This document shows, piece by piece, positions 14,820 to 24,479 of a DNA stretch of 41,640 nt. The translations under genes and the position numbers were made by a program. The notes beneath the pieces were generated by a model. That model saw only the letters and a program-made list of their open reading frames with translations. It ran no database searches and was not told the origin of the DNA. This DNA comes from a virus: positions 1-41,640 of the IMG/VR virus record IMGVR_UViG_3300029913_000050; one strand, given 5' to 3'. Position 1 is the stretch's first letter. Each line of letters opens with the position of its first letter.

Positions 14820-16856
14820 ATGGCACATTATTCCGAGATGGATTTTCTATTTTCTGATGATTATACTACAACGCAATTAAATAATACAAGTGTTGGAAAT
14901 ACTCGTAGTATTTTTAATTCTAAGTATACAGTATATAAAAAAAATGTTCAAGGTAGTATAGTAGCAGGTACAGCAAATATAAAAAATTACATACAAGAAA
15001 ATATATATAATAATGAGGTAAATAGTAGCAATCCTTATATTAAAATATTAAAAGATCCGACATTTACTAATACTGCAGGCACTCCAGGTGCTGGATTAAG
15101 GTTAAAACCATCAGATTTTGCATATTTGAGAGAATTAGGAGTATATCCTATAAATAGAATGGCTATTCTTAGAAGATTTCCAGAAGGAGTTTTTGTACCT
15201 GAAAATTTAGGACTTATGAACGTAGAGCCAATATCAACTATTGTAGGTTGGATTAAACCAGATGATAATTTTGGTACTATAAATTTTAATGAGTCTTGGG
15301 ACGTTACGAATAAAAGATTTGATGAAAAAATTGCTGAAATTGTCCACAGTGTAACAAAAATTGATGTAGCTAATCTTATTCCTATTCCAAGTTTTGCACA
15401 AGGTATGTTATTTGAAATATATAAAAGAATGGGTATAACAACATCAAATACTGCGAATGATGAATCAGATGATCCAACAACAAATATATGGGGACTTAAT
15501 AATATACCAGTAGGAAATCCTAACGTATTAAAGGAAGCTCCTTATAGAAATGCAGAAGTTCAAAATATAAGATCCTCATTTGAATTTGAACTTATATCTA
15601 CTTATGAACAAAAATTGATAGGAGATGTGGATCCAGGTTCTGCATTACTAGATATAATAGATAATATTTATGCAATGGGTACATCAAATATGGCATTTTA
15701 CTGGAGTGACTCATCACAAATTATACAAGAAGCAAAAGGGGCTGTAGCTAAAAGGGGTAATAATATAAATGAGTGGTGGAATCTTGTAAAAACAATTACT
15801 GAAAAATTTTGGAATACTTTAAAAACATTATTTACAGAAACATTATCAGGATTGACTGCTAATGCAGATTATTTATCAACTTTTGCTCAAACAGATAAAG
15901 CTACACAATCAGCAAATGCAGCAGCAACAAGATCAAATCAAGCAAACATTAATGCTTATACAAATAAAATAGCGGTATTAAAACATAATTTAAATTTTTA
16001 TGCTAAAGGATCTCCTAATGCAAATAGTGATGAATATAAAACAACTCAAAAAAGCATAGCATATAATCAATCATTACTTGATAAAGCCAATGAGAAAGGA
16101 AAAACTGATTCATTATCAGCAGCAAAAAATAGTGCAACTGCAGCATTAAACGCAGCAGCAGCAAACGGCGCATCAGCATTAACAACAGTTGTAAAATCAG
16201 CATTAGGCGTAATACAAACAATATTAACAAGTACAGTAGCAATACATAGATTTGAACTTAGAGGATCAATAGAATTGATGACTGGAGGACAAGATAGTGC
16301 TGCTCCTTGGCATTTAACGATAGGAAATCCATATTCTCCTTGGATAAATACAAGTCATATAATAGTAAAAACATGCACATTAGAAACAAGTAATGAAATG
16401 GGTTTCAATGATATGCCACAAAAATTAACAGCAAAATTCACGTGTGGACTTTCTAGATCATTAGGTAAACAAGAGTTAATGAGAATGTTTAATAATACAT
16501 ATAAAAGAGAATACACAAAAGTTCCAACAACACCAATACAATATAATGGTGAAACAGTATCAGCAAACGCAGATACAGAGGCAACTGATGTTGTTTTACC
16601 AAATGTTACTATTACTGCGAAATATATTAAAGTACCTGGCAAAGCAGCATTTGATGATCAAGGTTCAATTGAAAATTATTTATTTAATCAAACTGGAGGT
16701 AAAAACGCACAAGGACAAAATGTTGGTACATATTATACTTTTCAGCAAAGAAAAGTCTTAGCAGAACAATCAGGAATAGAAAACTATACTGGTACTGCTG
16801 AGCAAAATACTGCATGGCTAAATTCACTAAAAAATTCAAATAATATACAACAATGA
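14820..16856 (+). CDS. Large virion structural protein, probably baseplate
   Basis: A 678-residue protein heading the baseplate cluster. Residues 1-330 are mixed and globular (YPINRMAILRRFPEGVFVPE is a distinctive segment). Residues about 340-475 are Ala/Asn/Ser-rich and probably a long coiled coil. A conserved-looking beta domain follows (about 480-570), with LTIGNPYSPW, FNDMP and a LGKQELMRMFNN motif I associate with structural proteins of large Bacteroidota phages. The Asn/Gln-rich end is likely flexible. It overlaps the gp53-like gene by 4 bases (ATGA). A wedge or neck component is likely from position; the exact T4 equivalent is not identifiable. Confidence 0.6.
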   Translation: MAHYSEMDFLFSDDYTTTQLNNTSVGNTRSIFNSKYTVYKKNVQGSIVAGTANIKNYIQENIYNNEVNSSNPYIKILKDPTFTNTAGTPGAGLRLKPSDFAYLRELGVYPINRMAILRRFPEGVFVPENLGLMNVEPISTIVGWIKPDDNFGTINFNESWDVTNKRFDEKIAEIVHSVTKIDVANLIPIPSFAQGMLFEIYKRMGITTSNTANDESDDPTTNIWGLNNIPVGNPNVLKEAPYRNAEVQNIRSSFEFELISTYEQKLIGDVDPGSALLDIIDNIYAMGTSNMAFYWSDSSQIIQEAKGAVAKRGNNINEWWNLVKTITEKFWNTLKTLFTETLSGLTANADYLSTFAQTDKATQSANAAATRSNQANINAYTNKIAVLKHNLNFYAKGSPNANSDEYKTTQKSIAYNQSLLDKANEKGKTDSLSAAKNSATAALNAAAANGASALTTVVKSALGVIQTILTSTVAIHRFELRGSIELMTGGQDSAAPWHLTIGNPYSPWINTSHIIVKTCTLETSNEMGFNDMPQKLTAKFTCGLSRSLGKQELMRMFNNTYKREYTKVPTTPIQYNGETVSANADTEATDVVLPNVTITAKYIKVPGKAAFDDQGSIENYLFNQTGGKNAQGQNVGTYYTFQQRKVLAEQSGIENYTGTAEQNTAWLNSLKNSNNIQQ

Positions 16857-17338
16857 AAATACTATCATTTGACGACAATGGAAACAATTTAATTAAAAGA
16901 GATCCTAATCAAAATAATCTTTTTGATATATTTCAAAAAAATATAGTTAATACATTAACTATATCTAAAAGAATATATATAGTTCCACGTGAATATGAAA
17001 TGAGATTAGATGCAATATCTAATTATATATATGGATCATCTGATTATGTTGAAGAATTAATGATATTAAATGACTTAATAAATCCGTATTCTGTTAAAGA
17101 AGGTCAATATATTTATTATTGTCAGTATTCTGATTTATCTAAATTATATGTAACTGATGATATACCTACACAACAAGATAAAGCTCGTCAGGCATTAATA
17201 AATTCTATTCAAACAAATAGAAATAAAAAGAATTTATCTAATAATGAAAATTTACCACTTACTATTAAGCCAACTACATTAAATCAAATTAGTGTAACTA
17301 ATGACAACAAAATAAAAATAATAAATTCTTTTGAATAA
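16853..17338 (+). CDS. gp53-like baseplate wedge protein
   Basis: A 161-residue protein resembling T4 gp53, the wedge subunit with a LysM-like fold that helps join baseplate wedges. The diagnostic stretch is at about residues 45-85: YEMRLDAISNYIYG, then ELMILNDLINPYSVKEG, giving the pattern R-D-x-I-S-x-x-x-YG ... L-N-x-I-x-NP-x-x-x-x-x-G shared by gp53/LysM baseplate proteins. The C-terminal half is Asn/Lys-rich and probably extended. The start overlaps the previous stop (ATGA), and the hub gene follows after 14 bases, consistent with a baseplate assembly operon. Confidence 0.75.
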   Translation: MKILSFDDNGNNLIKRDPNQNNLFDIFQKNIVNTLTISKRIYIVPREYEMRLDAISNYIYGSSDYVEELMILNDLINPYSVKEGQYIYYCQYSDLSKLYVTDDIPTQQDKARQALINSIQTNRNKKNLSNNENLPLTIKPTTLNQISVTNDNKIKIINSFE

Positions 17339-17352
17339 AATAACATTTAAAT

Positions 17353-18816
17353 ATGATACAAGTTACAGATAAAGCTAAAATTAAAACAATAGAATTGAAT
17401 TTTCAATTATATGATAAAGATGCTACCGATGTTTTTATACAGTCACTTGATTATGTACCTCTTGTATTTATTAGCAAATTATATGACACTAGTAATCCTC
17501 CTCTTAATGGAACTACAGTTGATTCAAAAGATATAATATCTCTAAAATTATATAATAATAGATTTTTACCTGAGGTAGAATTATTTTGTACAGATTCATT
17601 AGGTGTATTATTTACTGATTTTTATCCTTTTGATCATGATACAATTATAAGTGTTTTTGTTAAAGTTAGTTCCACTACAATCATGCCAATAAGAATGGAT
17701 TTTAGATTAACTGAATTCCAAACTATAAAATCTGATCCTAAAGTAGGAGCATTACAATTTTTAATAAAAGGAATATTAGACGTAGACGATTTACATGATT
17801 CTAATTATGAATCAATAAATGCAACAAGTTTTCAAGCAATAAAACAATTGGCACTTAGAATGAATTTAGGATTTGCATCAAATATTCAAGATAGTTCAGA
17901 TTCTATGAAATGGATAAATCCAAGTGATGAAAATCACATATTCATTAAAGATATAACTAAATATTCATATGTATCGGATCAATCATTTGTTTGGACATTT
18001 ATTGATTTTTATTATAATTTAAATTATGTAGATGTTCAAGCGGAACTAAATAGTATAATAAAAGATGAATCTCATATTCAAGCAAATACCCAATTAGAAA
18101 AAGTTGCAAATGAGATTCCTGTATTATTATATTTAAGTAATAATGATGGACTAAAAGGAAGTAATCAATATTTTAGTAAATATAATATTATAAATCAATC
18201 ATTTAGTATAAATTTAGAATTAGCTTATCAAACATTATGTACCTGGTATACAAAAAATGAAAATACTGTAACAAAAAAAGAAATAATAGATTTAGAAACA
18301 GATGAAAATAAAGTAGGAAGTCAATTAAAAATATTAAAAGATAAACAATCTAAAATATTTAATGATAACGTTAATGATGAATATTTTATTGGTAAAATGG
18401 ATAATCAGAATGTACATGAAAATTATAATTATGCAAAACTTTCTAATGAATATAATTTAGTTTCTATGGAAAAAATGAAATTAATTCTTACATTAGACGT
18501 ATTAAATTTATCTATAAAAAGATTTCAAAATATCAAAGTTGAAATATTTAATCCAAATGATTTATTTTCAAGTAATGCGAACACTAAAAAACCATTAAAT
18601 AATGTAAATACTAAATTATCTGGATATTGGTTTGTTACTGGTATAAATTATATATTTGAATATAACGAAGGAGTAAAGCAAGAAATTATTCTAATGAGAA
18701 GAGATTTAAATGTAGACTATGGTAATGGAAATAATGAGCAACATGATTTTTCTGCATTAGCAGGATCAAATAATGCTGGTGGAACAACTATTAGCACAGG
18801 AATAAAAACAACATAA
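17353..18816 (+). CDS. Baseplate hub protein (gp27/gpD-like)
   Basis: A 487-residue protein with the outline of the tail hub that sits at the centre of the baseplate and carries the spike. The N-terminal domain (about 1-150) contains IISLKLYNNRFLPEVELFCT and a DFRLTEF strand, like the first beta barrel of gpD/gp27 proteins. The C-terminal part (about 400-470) has KRFQNIKVEIFNP, then GYWFVTGINYIFEYNEG and IILMRRDL, the closing strands that gpD- and VgrG-type hubs share. Its place just before the tube initiator and the spike gene fits. The identification rests on pattern and order, so homology needs a profile search. Confidence 0.7.
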   Translation: MIQVTDKAKIKTIELNFQLYDKDATDVFIQSLDYVPLVFISKLYDTSNPPLNGTTVDSKDIISLKLYNNRFLPEVELFCTDSLGVLFTDFYPFDHDTIISVFVKVSSTTIMPIRMDFRLTEFQTIKSDPKVGALQFLIKGILDVDDLHDSNYESINATSFQAIKQLALRMNLGFASNIQDSSDSMKWINPSDENHIFIKDITKYSYVSDQSFVWTFIDFYYNLNYVDVQAELNSIIKDESHIQANTQLEKVANEIPVLLYLSNNDGLKGSNQYFSKYNIINQSFSINLELAYQTLCTWYTKNENTVTKKEIIDLETDENKVGSQLKILKDKQSKIFNDNVNDEYFIGKMDNQNVHENYNYAKLSNEYNLVSMEKMKLILTLDVLNLSIKRFQNIKVEIFNPNDLFSSNANTKKPLNNVNTKLSGYWFVTGINYIFEYNEGVKQEIILMRRDLNVDYGNGNNEQHDFSALAGSNNAGGTTISTGIKTT

Positions 18817-18823
18817 ATAAATT

Positions 18824-20281
18824 ATGAGTATAATTGGATTAGCAGCTAGTGAAGTATTAAATAATATTAATGATATAAGTAAAAATAGTGCAAAATATAT
18901 TAAAGGATATTCTGATCAATCAGCATTAGGTCAATTAGCGAATAGTACATTGGGTAGTTCATTAGGATTAACTCAAAATCAAACTGACGCATATGATCCT
19001 AATCATATGTCTGATGCCAAACCAGAAGAATTTTGGTATAATTCTGATGGAACTACTAACAGTTTTGGTAGAGATGTACAATCATTAGCGGATAATGATA
19101 CTAGCATATTTAAAAGAGCATTAAAAGGTACTGATATTGATTATTATTATGAAGATCCTTTTATTCCATCTTTTGAACTTTTTTTTGATCAAAATTCTCC
19201 ATTATTTGTAACCAGTCAGACAACTAATAATAGCTTTCAATATTTTATAACTAATTATAATATTATAAACTCTGCAGATTATACAAATAGAGTTGGTATT
19301 TGGAACGAATTTAGAAACACTTTTTTTAAAATATTTGAAACTACTTTATATAGCAATTCAAATAGAGGGATATCAGATAAATCATATTATGCAACAAAAA
19401 TTGAGGGATTAGGAAATTTAAATCATAAAATGATAAAATATGGTGAAGATAAAATTACGATAACATTAAATGAAGATATATCAATGATAGGTTGGTATTT
19501 AGCTGAATTATACAATACTATGATTTATAGTTATAAAAATAAAAGATATATGTTTCCAGAAAATGTTTTAAGATTTAATATGAAAATACAAATTAATGAT
19601 ATGAGAAATTTTACTATACCACAAAATAACTCAACATCATCTAATAATACATCTATTGATACAAGCAATATTAGCAATAATGTTAAAAATTCTGTATCAA
19701 GTAAATCAACAATAATATATACTTTAAATGATTGTAATTTTAATTTTCTTGAAAGTAAAAATTATGGAGATGATATTACAATAGGGGGTTACGGAACAAG
19801 TTCATCAAATATTCCATCGACTCTATCATTTGATATTTATTATAAATCTGTAGAAAGATCAAGTAGTTTTCCATTAATTAAAGAAAGTTATATAATCCAA
19901 CCTTATGAAGATAATATTATAACAAGTGCATCAGATGCTACAGATTATTTTAATATTACGCAACAGACTAAAAATAATAGTTCTTCTACAAGTAAAGGTT
20001 TTATGAATAGTTTAATGACTAAAGCACAATCTACTATTAGCACAGTTGGATCAAATTATATATCAAGTCTTGAAACATCATTAAGAGAAACTAGAGGATC
20101 AGCGGTCAATGGCTTATTAAATCAATTTACAAATTCAACTAATATAAATAAAATTGAGCCAGATAATGTTTATAGTTCTGATTTTAATAATAGAACTAGT
20201 GTTAAAAATCTTGGAAAAGAATTAGCATCTGGATTAATAAATGATTTTGTTGATGAAACAAAATCTGCTTTAAATTTTTAA
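18824..20281 (+). CDS. Tail tube initiator / baseplate-tube junction protein
   Basis: A 485-residue structural protein. A central domain (about residues 150-270, then 300-350) resembles the tail-tube fold used by T4 gp19, gp48 and gp54: YATKIEGLGNLNHKMIKYGEDKITITLNED in two parts, then RYMFPENVLRFNMKI and INDMRNF. The first 100 residues and the last 120 are Ser/Asn-rich and lower in complexity, so extra segments wrap the tube domain. It lies between hub and spike genes, where a protein that starts tube growth on the baseplate would be expected. The precise counterpart (gp48 or gp54) cannot be decided. Confidence 0.6.
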   Translation: MSIIGLAASEVLNNINDISKNSAKYIKGYSDQSALGQLANSTLGSSLGLTQNQTDAYDPNHMSDAKPEEFWYNSDGTTNSFGRDVQSLADNDTSIFKRALKGTDIDYYYEDPFIPSFELFFDQNSPLFVTSQTTNNSFQYFITNYNIINSADYTNRVGIWNEFRNTFFKIFETTLYSNSNRGISDKSYYATKIEGLGNLNHKMIKYGEDKITITLNEDISMIGWYLAELYNTMIYSYKNKRYMFPENVLRFNMKIQINDMRNFTIPQNNSTSSNNTSIDTSNISNNVKNSVSSKSTIIYTLNDCNFNFLESKNYGDDITIGGYGTSSSNIPSTLSFDIYYKSVERSSSFPLIKESYIIQPYEDNIITSASDATDYFNITQQTKNNSSSTSKGFMNSLMTKAQSTISTVGSNYISSLETSLRETRGSAVNGLLNQFTNSTNINKIEPDNVYSSDFNNRTSVKNLGKELASGLINDFVDETKSALNF

Positions 20282-20300
20282 ATAAAATAAAATAAAATAA

Positions 20301-22145
20301 ATGGAATTATTAAGGGATTTTTACGTTGGAGTAGTAGAAGAAAATATAGATTCTACCAAAAAAGGTAGAATAAAAGTAAGAGTACAAACATTATATCATA
20401 GTATATCTGTTGATGATATTCCATGGGCGTATCCATTCGGAAGTTTAAGTGGAAAAGAATTTTCAGTTCCAGCGGTTGGTAAACTAGTTAATATATTATT
20501 TTTATCTGATGATTTATATTCACCTTATTATATATATTCAGAAAATTATAATATCAATCTTCAAACAAGATTAACTGGATTGAGCGATGATGAATATACA
20601 AGATTCACTGCACTATTATACGATGATAGAACTCAAATATATTCTGATGATACATCATTATCTCTTGATTACTACTATAATAAAATATCAATTGAAAGAG
20701 ATGCAATAAATATTGAACTTAAAGATAACACAAGAACTTTAAATTTAGGTTCAAAAGAAGCAGGACAAGAAGCAGTGTTAGGTACCAGATTTTTCAATTG
20801 GATGGATACATTTATAAACGAATTTAGAAATCCATTATCCATGTTTGATAGCTCAATGGGTCCTATTCTTAAAACAAAACTCGATGCAATATGTGATGAA
20901 TATACATCATTAAGAGAAAATTTCGTATCAAGAAATGTTAAAATTGTTGATAATAATGCAGTTATTAGCGCAGAAAGACCATGTGACACTAATAGCAATA
21001 TAAATGATGTTGATTTAGTATTACCAAAAGACTCAGATTATACTAATTTATTAAATCGTGTAAATGCATTAAATTCCGCTGGTTGTGAAGAATTAAAAGC
21101 CACTAACGTGACAGATTATGTACCAACAAGTTCTGAGATGACTCTTCCATTATTAGGTGTTAGAATATCTTGTAGATTTGGGCCTAGACAACTAAAAGGA
21201 GAAGGAATAACATTTCATGCAGGTATAGACATAGCAGCACCAATAGGTACTATGATATTTAGTCCATTTGATGGAACTGTAGAATCTGCATCATTTGATA
21301 GTCAATATGGTGGTGGTAATACAATTAAAATAAAGCATACTAATGGTTTCACAACTGGATATTGTCATTTAAGTAAATTTTTAGTTAATGTAAATGATAC
21401 TGTGAAACGAGGTAATCCAATAGGATTAGTTGGAAATACAGGAGGTCACACAACTGGTCCGCATTTACATTTTGCTGTAATAACTCCAGCTAATAAAAAA
21501 ATTGATCCTGAATTATATTTCACATGGCCCACAAGAACAGGAGATGTACAAAAAGGTACTAATACAGGGTCAGGTCAATATAAAGGAAGTTCATATACAG
21601 CACCGACATCAAATACTCCATGTGATGTAAATAATAATGTATCATTGGAAGATATATATGGTTCACCTATTGTTGTTGGAGATTCTGCTAGTTCAGCATT
21701 AGCAAAAAAATCAGCAGATACATATTTAGGTAGAATTATGAGTGCAGTTGAATGGAATATGTTAATAAAAGCAGTATATGCAGAAGCATCTCATAACACA
21801 GAAGAAAGAGCATGGTGTATGGCAGTAATGTTAAATAGATCTAGATCCAAAGGAAGTAATAATAGTGTATATGAAACATTAACAGCAAAAAGTCAATTTC
21901 AATCAGTTACTGGTACAAATGCAAATGGACACAGACCGAGTAAAAATTTCATAGATGGCCCCAATGCAAAAAATCAAACTAGTATATTCCAAGCCGCAAT
22001 TTATATATTACCAAAAGTTCCAAAAAATATAATAAAATTCACTGCTGCATCAGCAAAAGCTTATGGAGCAGGAACTAATATTGGATATAGAAATAAATTA
22101 CTTGCTAGTGGTGGAATAACAATTGGAGGTACAGTATTTGCATAA
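20301..22145 (+). CDS. gp5-like tail spike with M23 peptidase and SleB-like hydrolase
   Basis: A 614-residue baseplate spike that should cut the cell wall during DNA entry. Residues 1-90 form a gp5-type OB domain (start MELLRDFYVGVVEENIDSTK, then GRIKVRVQTL and PWAYPFG). Residues about 285-410 are an M23 metallopeptidase with FHAGIDIAAP (the His and Asp zinc ligands) and the HLHF motif. Residues about 470-614 resemble the SleB/CwlJ hydrolase family (KAVYAEASHNTEERAW, then MLNRS and KSQFQS). T4 gp5 has one lysozyme domain; here two unrelated hydrolases take its place. A region of about 190 residues between OB and M23 is probably a linker or trimer contact. It closes the baseplate run. Confidence 0.88.
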   Translation: MELLRDFYVGVVEENIDSTKKGRIKVRVQTLYHSISVDDIPWAYPFGSLSGKEFSVPAVGKLVNILFLSDDLYSPYYIYSENYNINLQTRLTGLSDDEYTRFTALLYDDRTQIYSDDTSLSLDYYYNKISIERDAINIELKDNTRTLNLGSKEAGQEAVLGTRFFNWMDTFINEFRNPLSMFDSSMGPILKTKLDAICDEYTSLRENFVSRNVKIVDNNAVISAERPCDTNSNINDVDLVLPKDSDYTNLLNRVNALNSAGCEELKATNVTDYVPTSSEMTLPLLGVRISCRFGPRQLKGEGITFHAGIDIAAPIGTMIFSPFDGTVESASFDSQYGGGNTIKIKHTNGFTTGYCHLSKFLVNVNDTVKRGNPIGLVGNTGGHTTGPHLHFAVITPANKKIDPELYFTWPTRTGDVQKGTNTGSGQYKGSSYTAPTSNTPCDVNNNVSLEDIYGSPIVVGDSASSALAKKSADTYLGRIMSAVEWNMLIKAVYAEASHNTEERAWCMAVMLNRSRSKGSNNSVYETLTAKSQFQSVTGTNANGHRPSKNFIDGPNAKNQTSIFQAAIYILPKVPKNIIKFTAASAKAYGAGTNIGYRNKLLASGGITIGGTVFA

Positions 22146-22162
22146 TTATAATAAAACTTTTT

Positions 22163-22202
22163 TTATAAATATTTATATAAACTCATAAATGAATATTTAT
22201 AA
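22163..22202 (+). repeat. Inverted repeat before the heptose-kinase gene
   Basis: TTATAAATATT (22163-22173) and its complement AATATTTATAA (22192-22202) flank an 18-base spacer and end directly at the ATG of the next gene. It includes TATAAATA, the T4 late-promoter core, but that motif is common in this sequence. It could be a weak hairpin that masks the start. Confidence 0.35.
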
Positions 22203-23186
22203 ATGAAGTTATTTAAAAATAAAAAAATATTAATCATAGGTGACATCATGCTTGATTCTTATTTTTTTGGAAATGTAGAAAGAATTTCTCCTGAAGCACC
22301 TGTTCCAATTGTAGATATAATAAACAAAGAAAATAAATTAGGTGGTGCCGCAAATGTAGCATCTAATATAAAAAATCTTGGAGGTACTCCTATATTATGT
22401 TCAGTAATCGGAAAAGACCAAAATGGCGAAATATTATTATCTTTATTAAAAGAACAAGATATTTTAATTAATTATATTTACCAATCAAAAAATAGAATTA
22501 CAACAAACAAAACAAGAATAATTGGAAATAATCATCAAATATTAAGAATTGATGAAGAAATAAAAGAAGATTTAAAAGAAGATTCTGATAAATTTATATC
22601 ATTAGTAATATCTGCAATAGCATCAGAAAAAGTAGATTGTATTTTATTTCAAGATTATGATAAAGGAGTTTTAAATAAAAACATTATAAATATTATAATA
22701 GAAAAAGCGAATTTATTAAACACTTCTATATTAGTTGATCCTAAGAAAAAAAATTTCAACTACTACAAAAATATAGAATTATTCAAACCAAATTTTAAAG
22801 AATTTAAAGAAAGTATAAATTTAAATATATCAGACAAAAATGAACTACTTAAAAAAGGTTCTATAATATTACATAACAGAGGAATCAATATTATATTTAT
22901 TACATTATCAGAAAATGGAATTTTCATTTCTTATAAAAAAGAAAAGAAAATAATTAGTAAAATAGTTCCTACCACATCAAGAAATATTGTCGATCCGTCT
23001 GGCTGCGGAGATAGCGTAATTTCAGTTGTATCTATGTTAATAAATGATATAGATATAGAAGAAATTACAAAAATCTCAAACTTAGCAGGAGGAATAGCAT
23101 GTGAAAAAGTTGGAGTAGTATCAATTGATAAAAATAGATTATTAAAAGAATATTATAATGATAAACATACAAACTATACAAAATGA
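22203..23186 (+). CDS. D-glycero-beta-D-manno-heptose-7-phosphate kinase-like (HldE kinase domain)
   Basis: A 327-residue PfkB-family sugar kinase closest in motif to the first domain of HldE/RfaE, which phosphorylates heptose 7-phosphate at C1 on the route to ADP-heptose for lipopolysaccharide. It shows GDIMLDSYFFGNVERISPEA with PVPIVDI, the GGAANVA glycine motif, and the C-terminal ATP/catalytic motif DPSGCGDS with the catalytic Asp kept. The nucleotidyltransferase domain of bifunctional HldE is absent. It directly follows the baseplate spike gene and is AT-rich like its neighbours, so it is an integrated phage gene. A role in changing the host surface or nucleotide-sugar pool is inference; the sugar substrate is not proven. 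Confidence 0.8.
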   Translation: MKLFKNKKILIIGDIMLDSYFFGNVERISPEAPVPIVDIINKENKLGGAANVASNIKNLGGTPILCSVIGKDQNGEILLSLLKEQDILINYIYQSKNRITTNKTRIIGNNHQILRIDEEIKEDLKEDSDKFISLVISAIASEKVDCILFQDYDKGVLNKNIINIIIEKANLLNTSILVDPKKKNFNYYKNIELFKPNFKEFKESINLNISDKNELLKKGSIILHNRGINIIFITLSENGIFISYKKEKKIISKIVPTTSRNIVDPSGCGDSVISVVSMLINDIDIEEITKISNLAGGIACEKVGVVSIDKNRLLKEYYNDKHTNYTK

Positions 23187-23487
23187 TATTTATAATTTAT
23201 TAGATGATTTAATTATATATGAAAATAATAAAATTTCAAGAGATTTTATTAAATATCAATTTTATACATTTTTAAATAATCATAAATATAATAATATAAA
23301 TAAAATTAAAGTTACATGTGATAACTCAAATAATATTTTTGATATAGATAAGTTCATATATATTGATTTATATATTTATATGCCAGATAATTCTTGTTCA
23401 ACGATAATGAGTTTTGTAATTAAAATCGATGGAATTACGAAATTGAGAAAATTAAGAAAAAATAAATTAACAGAAATATATAAATGA
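23158..23487 (+). CDS. Unknown 109-residue protein, possibly structural
   Basis: Starts inside the end of the kinase gene (29-base overlap in another frame). Its middle reads KIKVTCDNSNNIFDIDKFIYIDLYI in two parts, a pattern reminiscent of the C-terminal strand motif of phage sheath or tail proteins (V-x-C/T-D-x-x-N-N ... D). That likeness is weak and could be chance. It overlaps the next gene by 4 bases (ATGA). A minor tail or assembly role is possible from the baseplate neighbourhood only. Confidence 0.5.
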   Translation: MINIQTIQNDIYNLLDDLIIYENNKISRDFIKYQFYTFLNNHKYNNINKIKVTCDNSNNIFDIDKFIYIDLYIYMPDNSCSTIMSFVIKIDGITKLRKLRKNKLTEIYK

Positions 23488-23681
23488 AAATAACAGATAT
23501 AGATAATATAGCATATAAACTATATTCAATTGATGCTAAAAAAAGACTTATAAATAAAAATATCGATCTAAGAATAGAATTGTTTATAATATATAAAAAC
23601 ATTTTTATAGATTATTATAAAAATGCAAATATAATTTTAAGAAAAGAAAAAATAAATGAAATAAATGAAAAATTATTATGA
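23484..23681 (+). CDS. Small unknown protein
   Basis: A 65-residue, Ile/Lys/Asn-rich, probably all-helical protein (start MKITDIDNIAYKLYS, end INEINEKLL). It overlaps the gene before by 4 bases and the gene after by 17 bases, so translation is coupled through the run 23158-24479. No family recognised. Confidence 0.5.
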   Translation: MKITDIDNIAYKLYSIDAKKRLINKNIDLRIELFIIYKNIFIDYYKNANIILRKEKINEINEKLL

Positions 23682-23958
23682 AGATGATAACTTTGAATAT
23701 GAAGAAGATAAATCTGAATATGATGCTGAAAATAATCCAATTGAAGATATCATTGATAAATTAAACTTTTGTAGAATAGACTATTATAAACTTTATAAAA
23801 AAGATTATAAAACTGCAGCTGTACGATTAAGACAAAATTTGGAATATATAATACAAACAGCAAAACAGTTAAAAAGAGACGCCCTATCTCACAGAAAAGA
23901 AATTGAAGAAAGACATAGAATATCAATAGAAGAAGCAAAAAATGAAGGAATATTATAA
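23665..23958 (+). CDS. Histone H1/Hc1-like small protein (tentative)
   Basis: A 97-residue protein with an acidic Tyr/Glu-rich N-terminus (residues 1-30) and a charged helical rest. The segment KKDYKTAAVRLRQNLEYIIQ followed by TAKQLKRDALSHRKEIEE matches the layout I associate with bacterial Hc1/histone-H1-like proteins of Bacteroidota and their phages (K-x-A-A-x-R-x-R-x-x-L ... K-x-x-R). If right, it could bind DNA or nucleoid. It overlaps genes on both sides and belongs to the small-gene run behind the baseplate cluster. A plain coiled-coil protein is the alternative. Confidence 0.5.
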   Translation: MKNYYEDDNFEYEEDKSEYDAENNPIEDIIDKLNFCRIDYYKLYKKDYKTAAVRLRQNLEYIIQTAKQLKRDALSHRKEIEERHRISIEEAKNEGIL

Positions 23959-24479
23959 TGAAAAATGAATGGTTAAAAATTAAAATTATAAGAGATATAA
24001 AAAACATAAAAAGATATCAAAAAATAACTGGAATGCTGTTTTATAAACTAAATTATGAATATATTATAACCTCAAAATTTTCTAAAGAATATAAAAATCT
24101 AATTGAATTATTAATCAATGATTTATTTAATAAAAATATAATTATATCACGAACATATTTAAATACTATTGATTTTAACTTATTTGTAGAAATTTCAAAA
24201 TTGAATAACGTAAATATTATAAATCAGCCAGCATTTATATATTATGCAATAGAAAATAACATGGTTATTACACATCAAGGTAGTGTTATATGTTTTGAAG
24301 GAGATGTATTAAATTACATAAAACATTCAAATAATATTTTTTATTTATATCAAATAAAACCAGATTATGCCAGATTTAAAGAAATTAAAGATAATAAATA
24401 CTGTAAAATGAATAGAAAAAATAAATTAGAAAAAATAATTAATAATCAAAATGAAGGAATATTATTTAATCTAATGTAG
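23958..24479 (+). CDS. Unknown 173-residue protein
   Basis: Hypothetical protein, Ile/Asn/Lys-rich, no signal peptide or recognised motif. Its start shares one base with the previous stop (TAATG), closing the coupled run that began with the kinase gene. Its last 14 bases overlap the end of the convergent gamma-glutamylcyclotransferase-like gene on the other strand. No terminator hairpin is evident at the convergence. Confidence 0.55.
   Translation: MKNEWLKIKIIRDIKNIKRYQKITGMLFYKLNYEYIITSKFSKEYKNLIELLINDLFNKNIIISRTYLNTIDFNLFVEISKLNNVNIINQPAFIYYAIENNMVITHQGSVICFEGDVLNYIKHSNNIFYLYQIKPDYARFKEIKDNKYCKMNRKNKLEKIINNQNEGILFNLM

Noticed and set aside
16015-16642. Minus-strand frames inside the large structural gene
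   Set aside because: Low-complexity antisense of the Ala/Asn-rich coiled-coil region, with no start context or spacing.
20675-20998. Minus-strand 107-codon frame
   Set aside because: Lies wholly inside the spike gene; no independent support.
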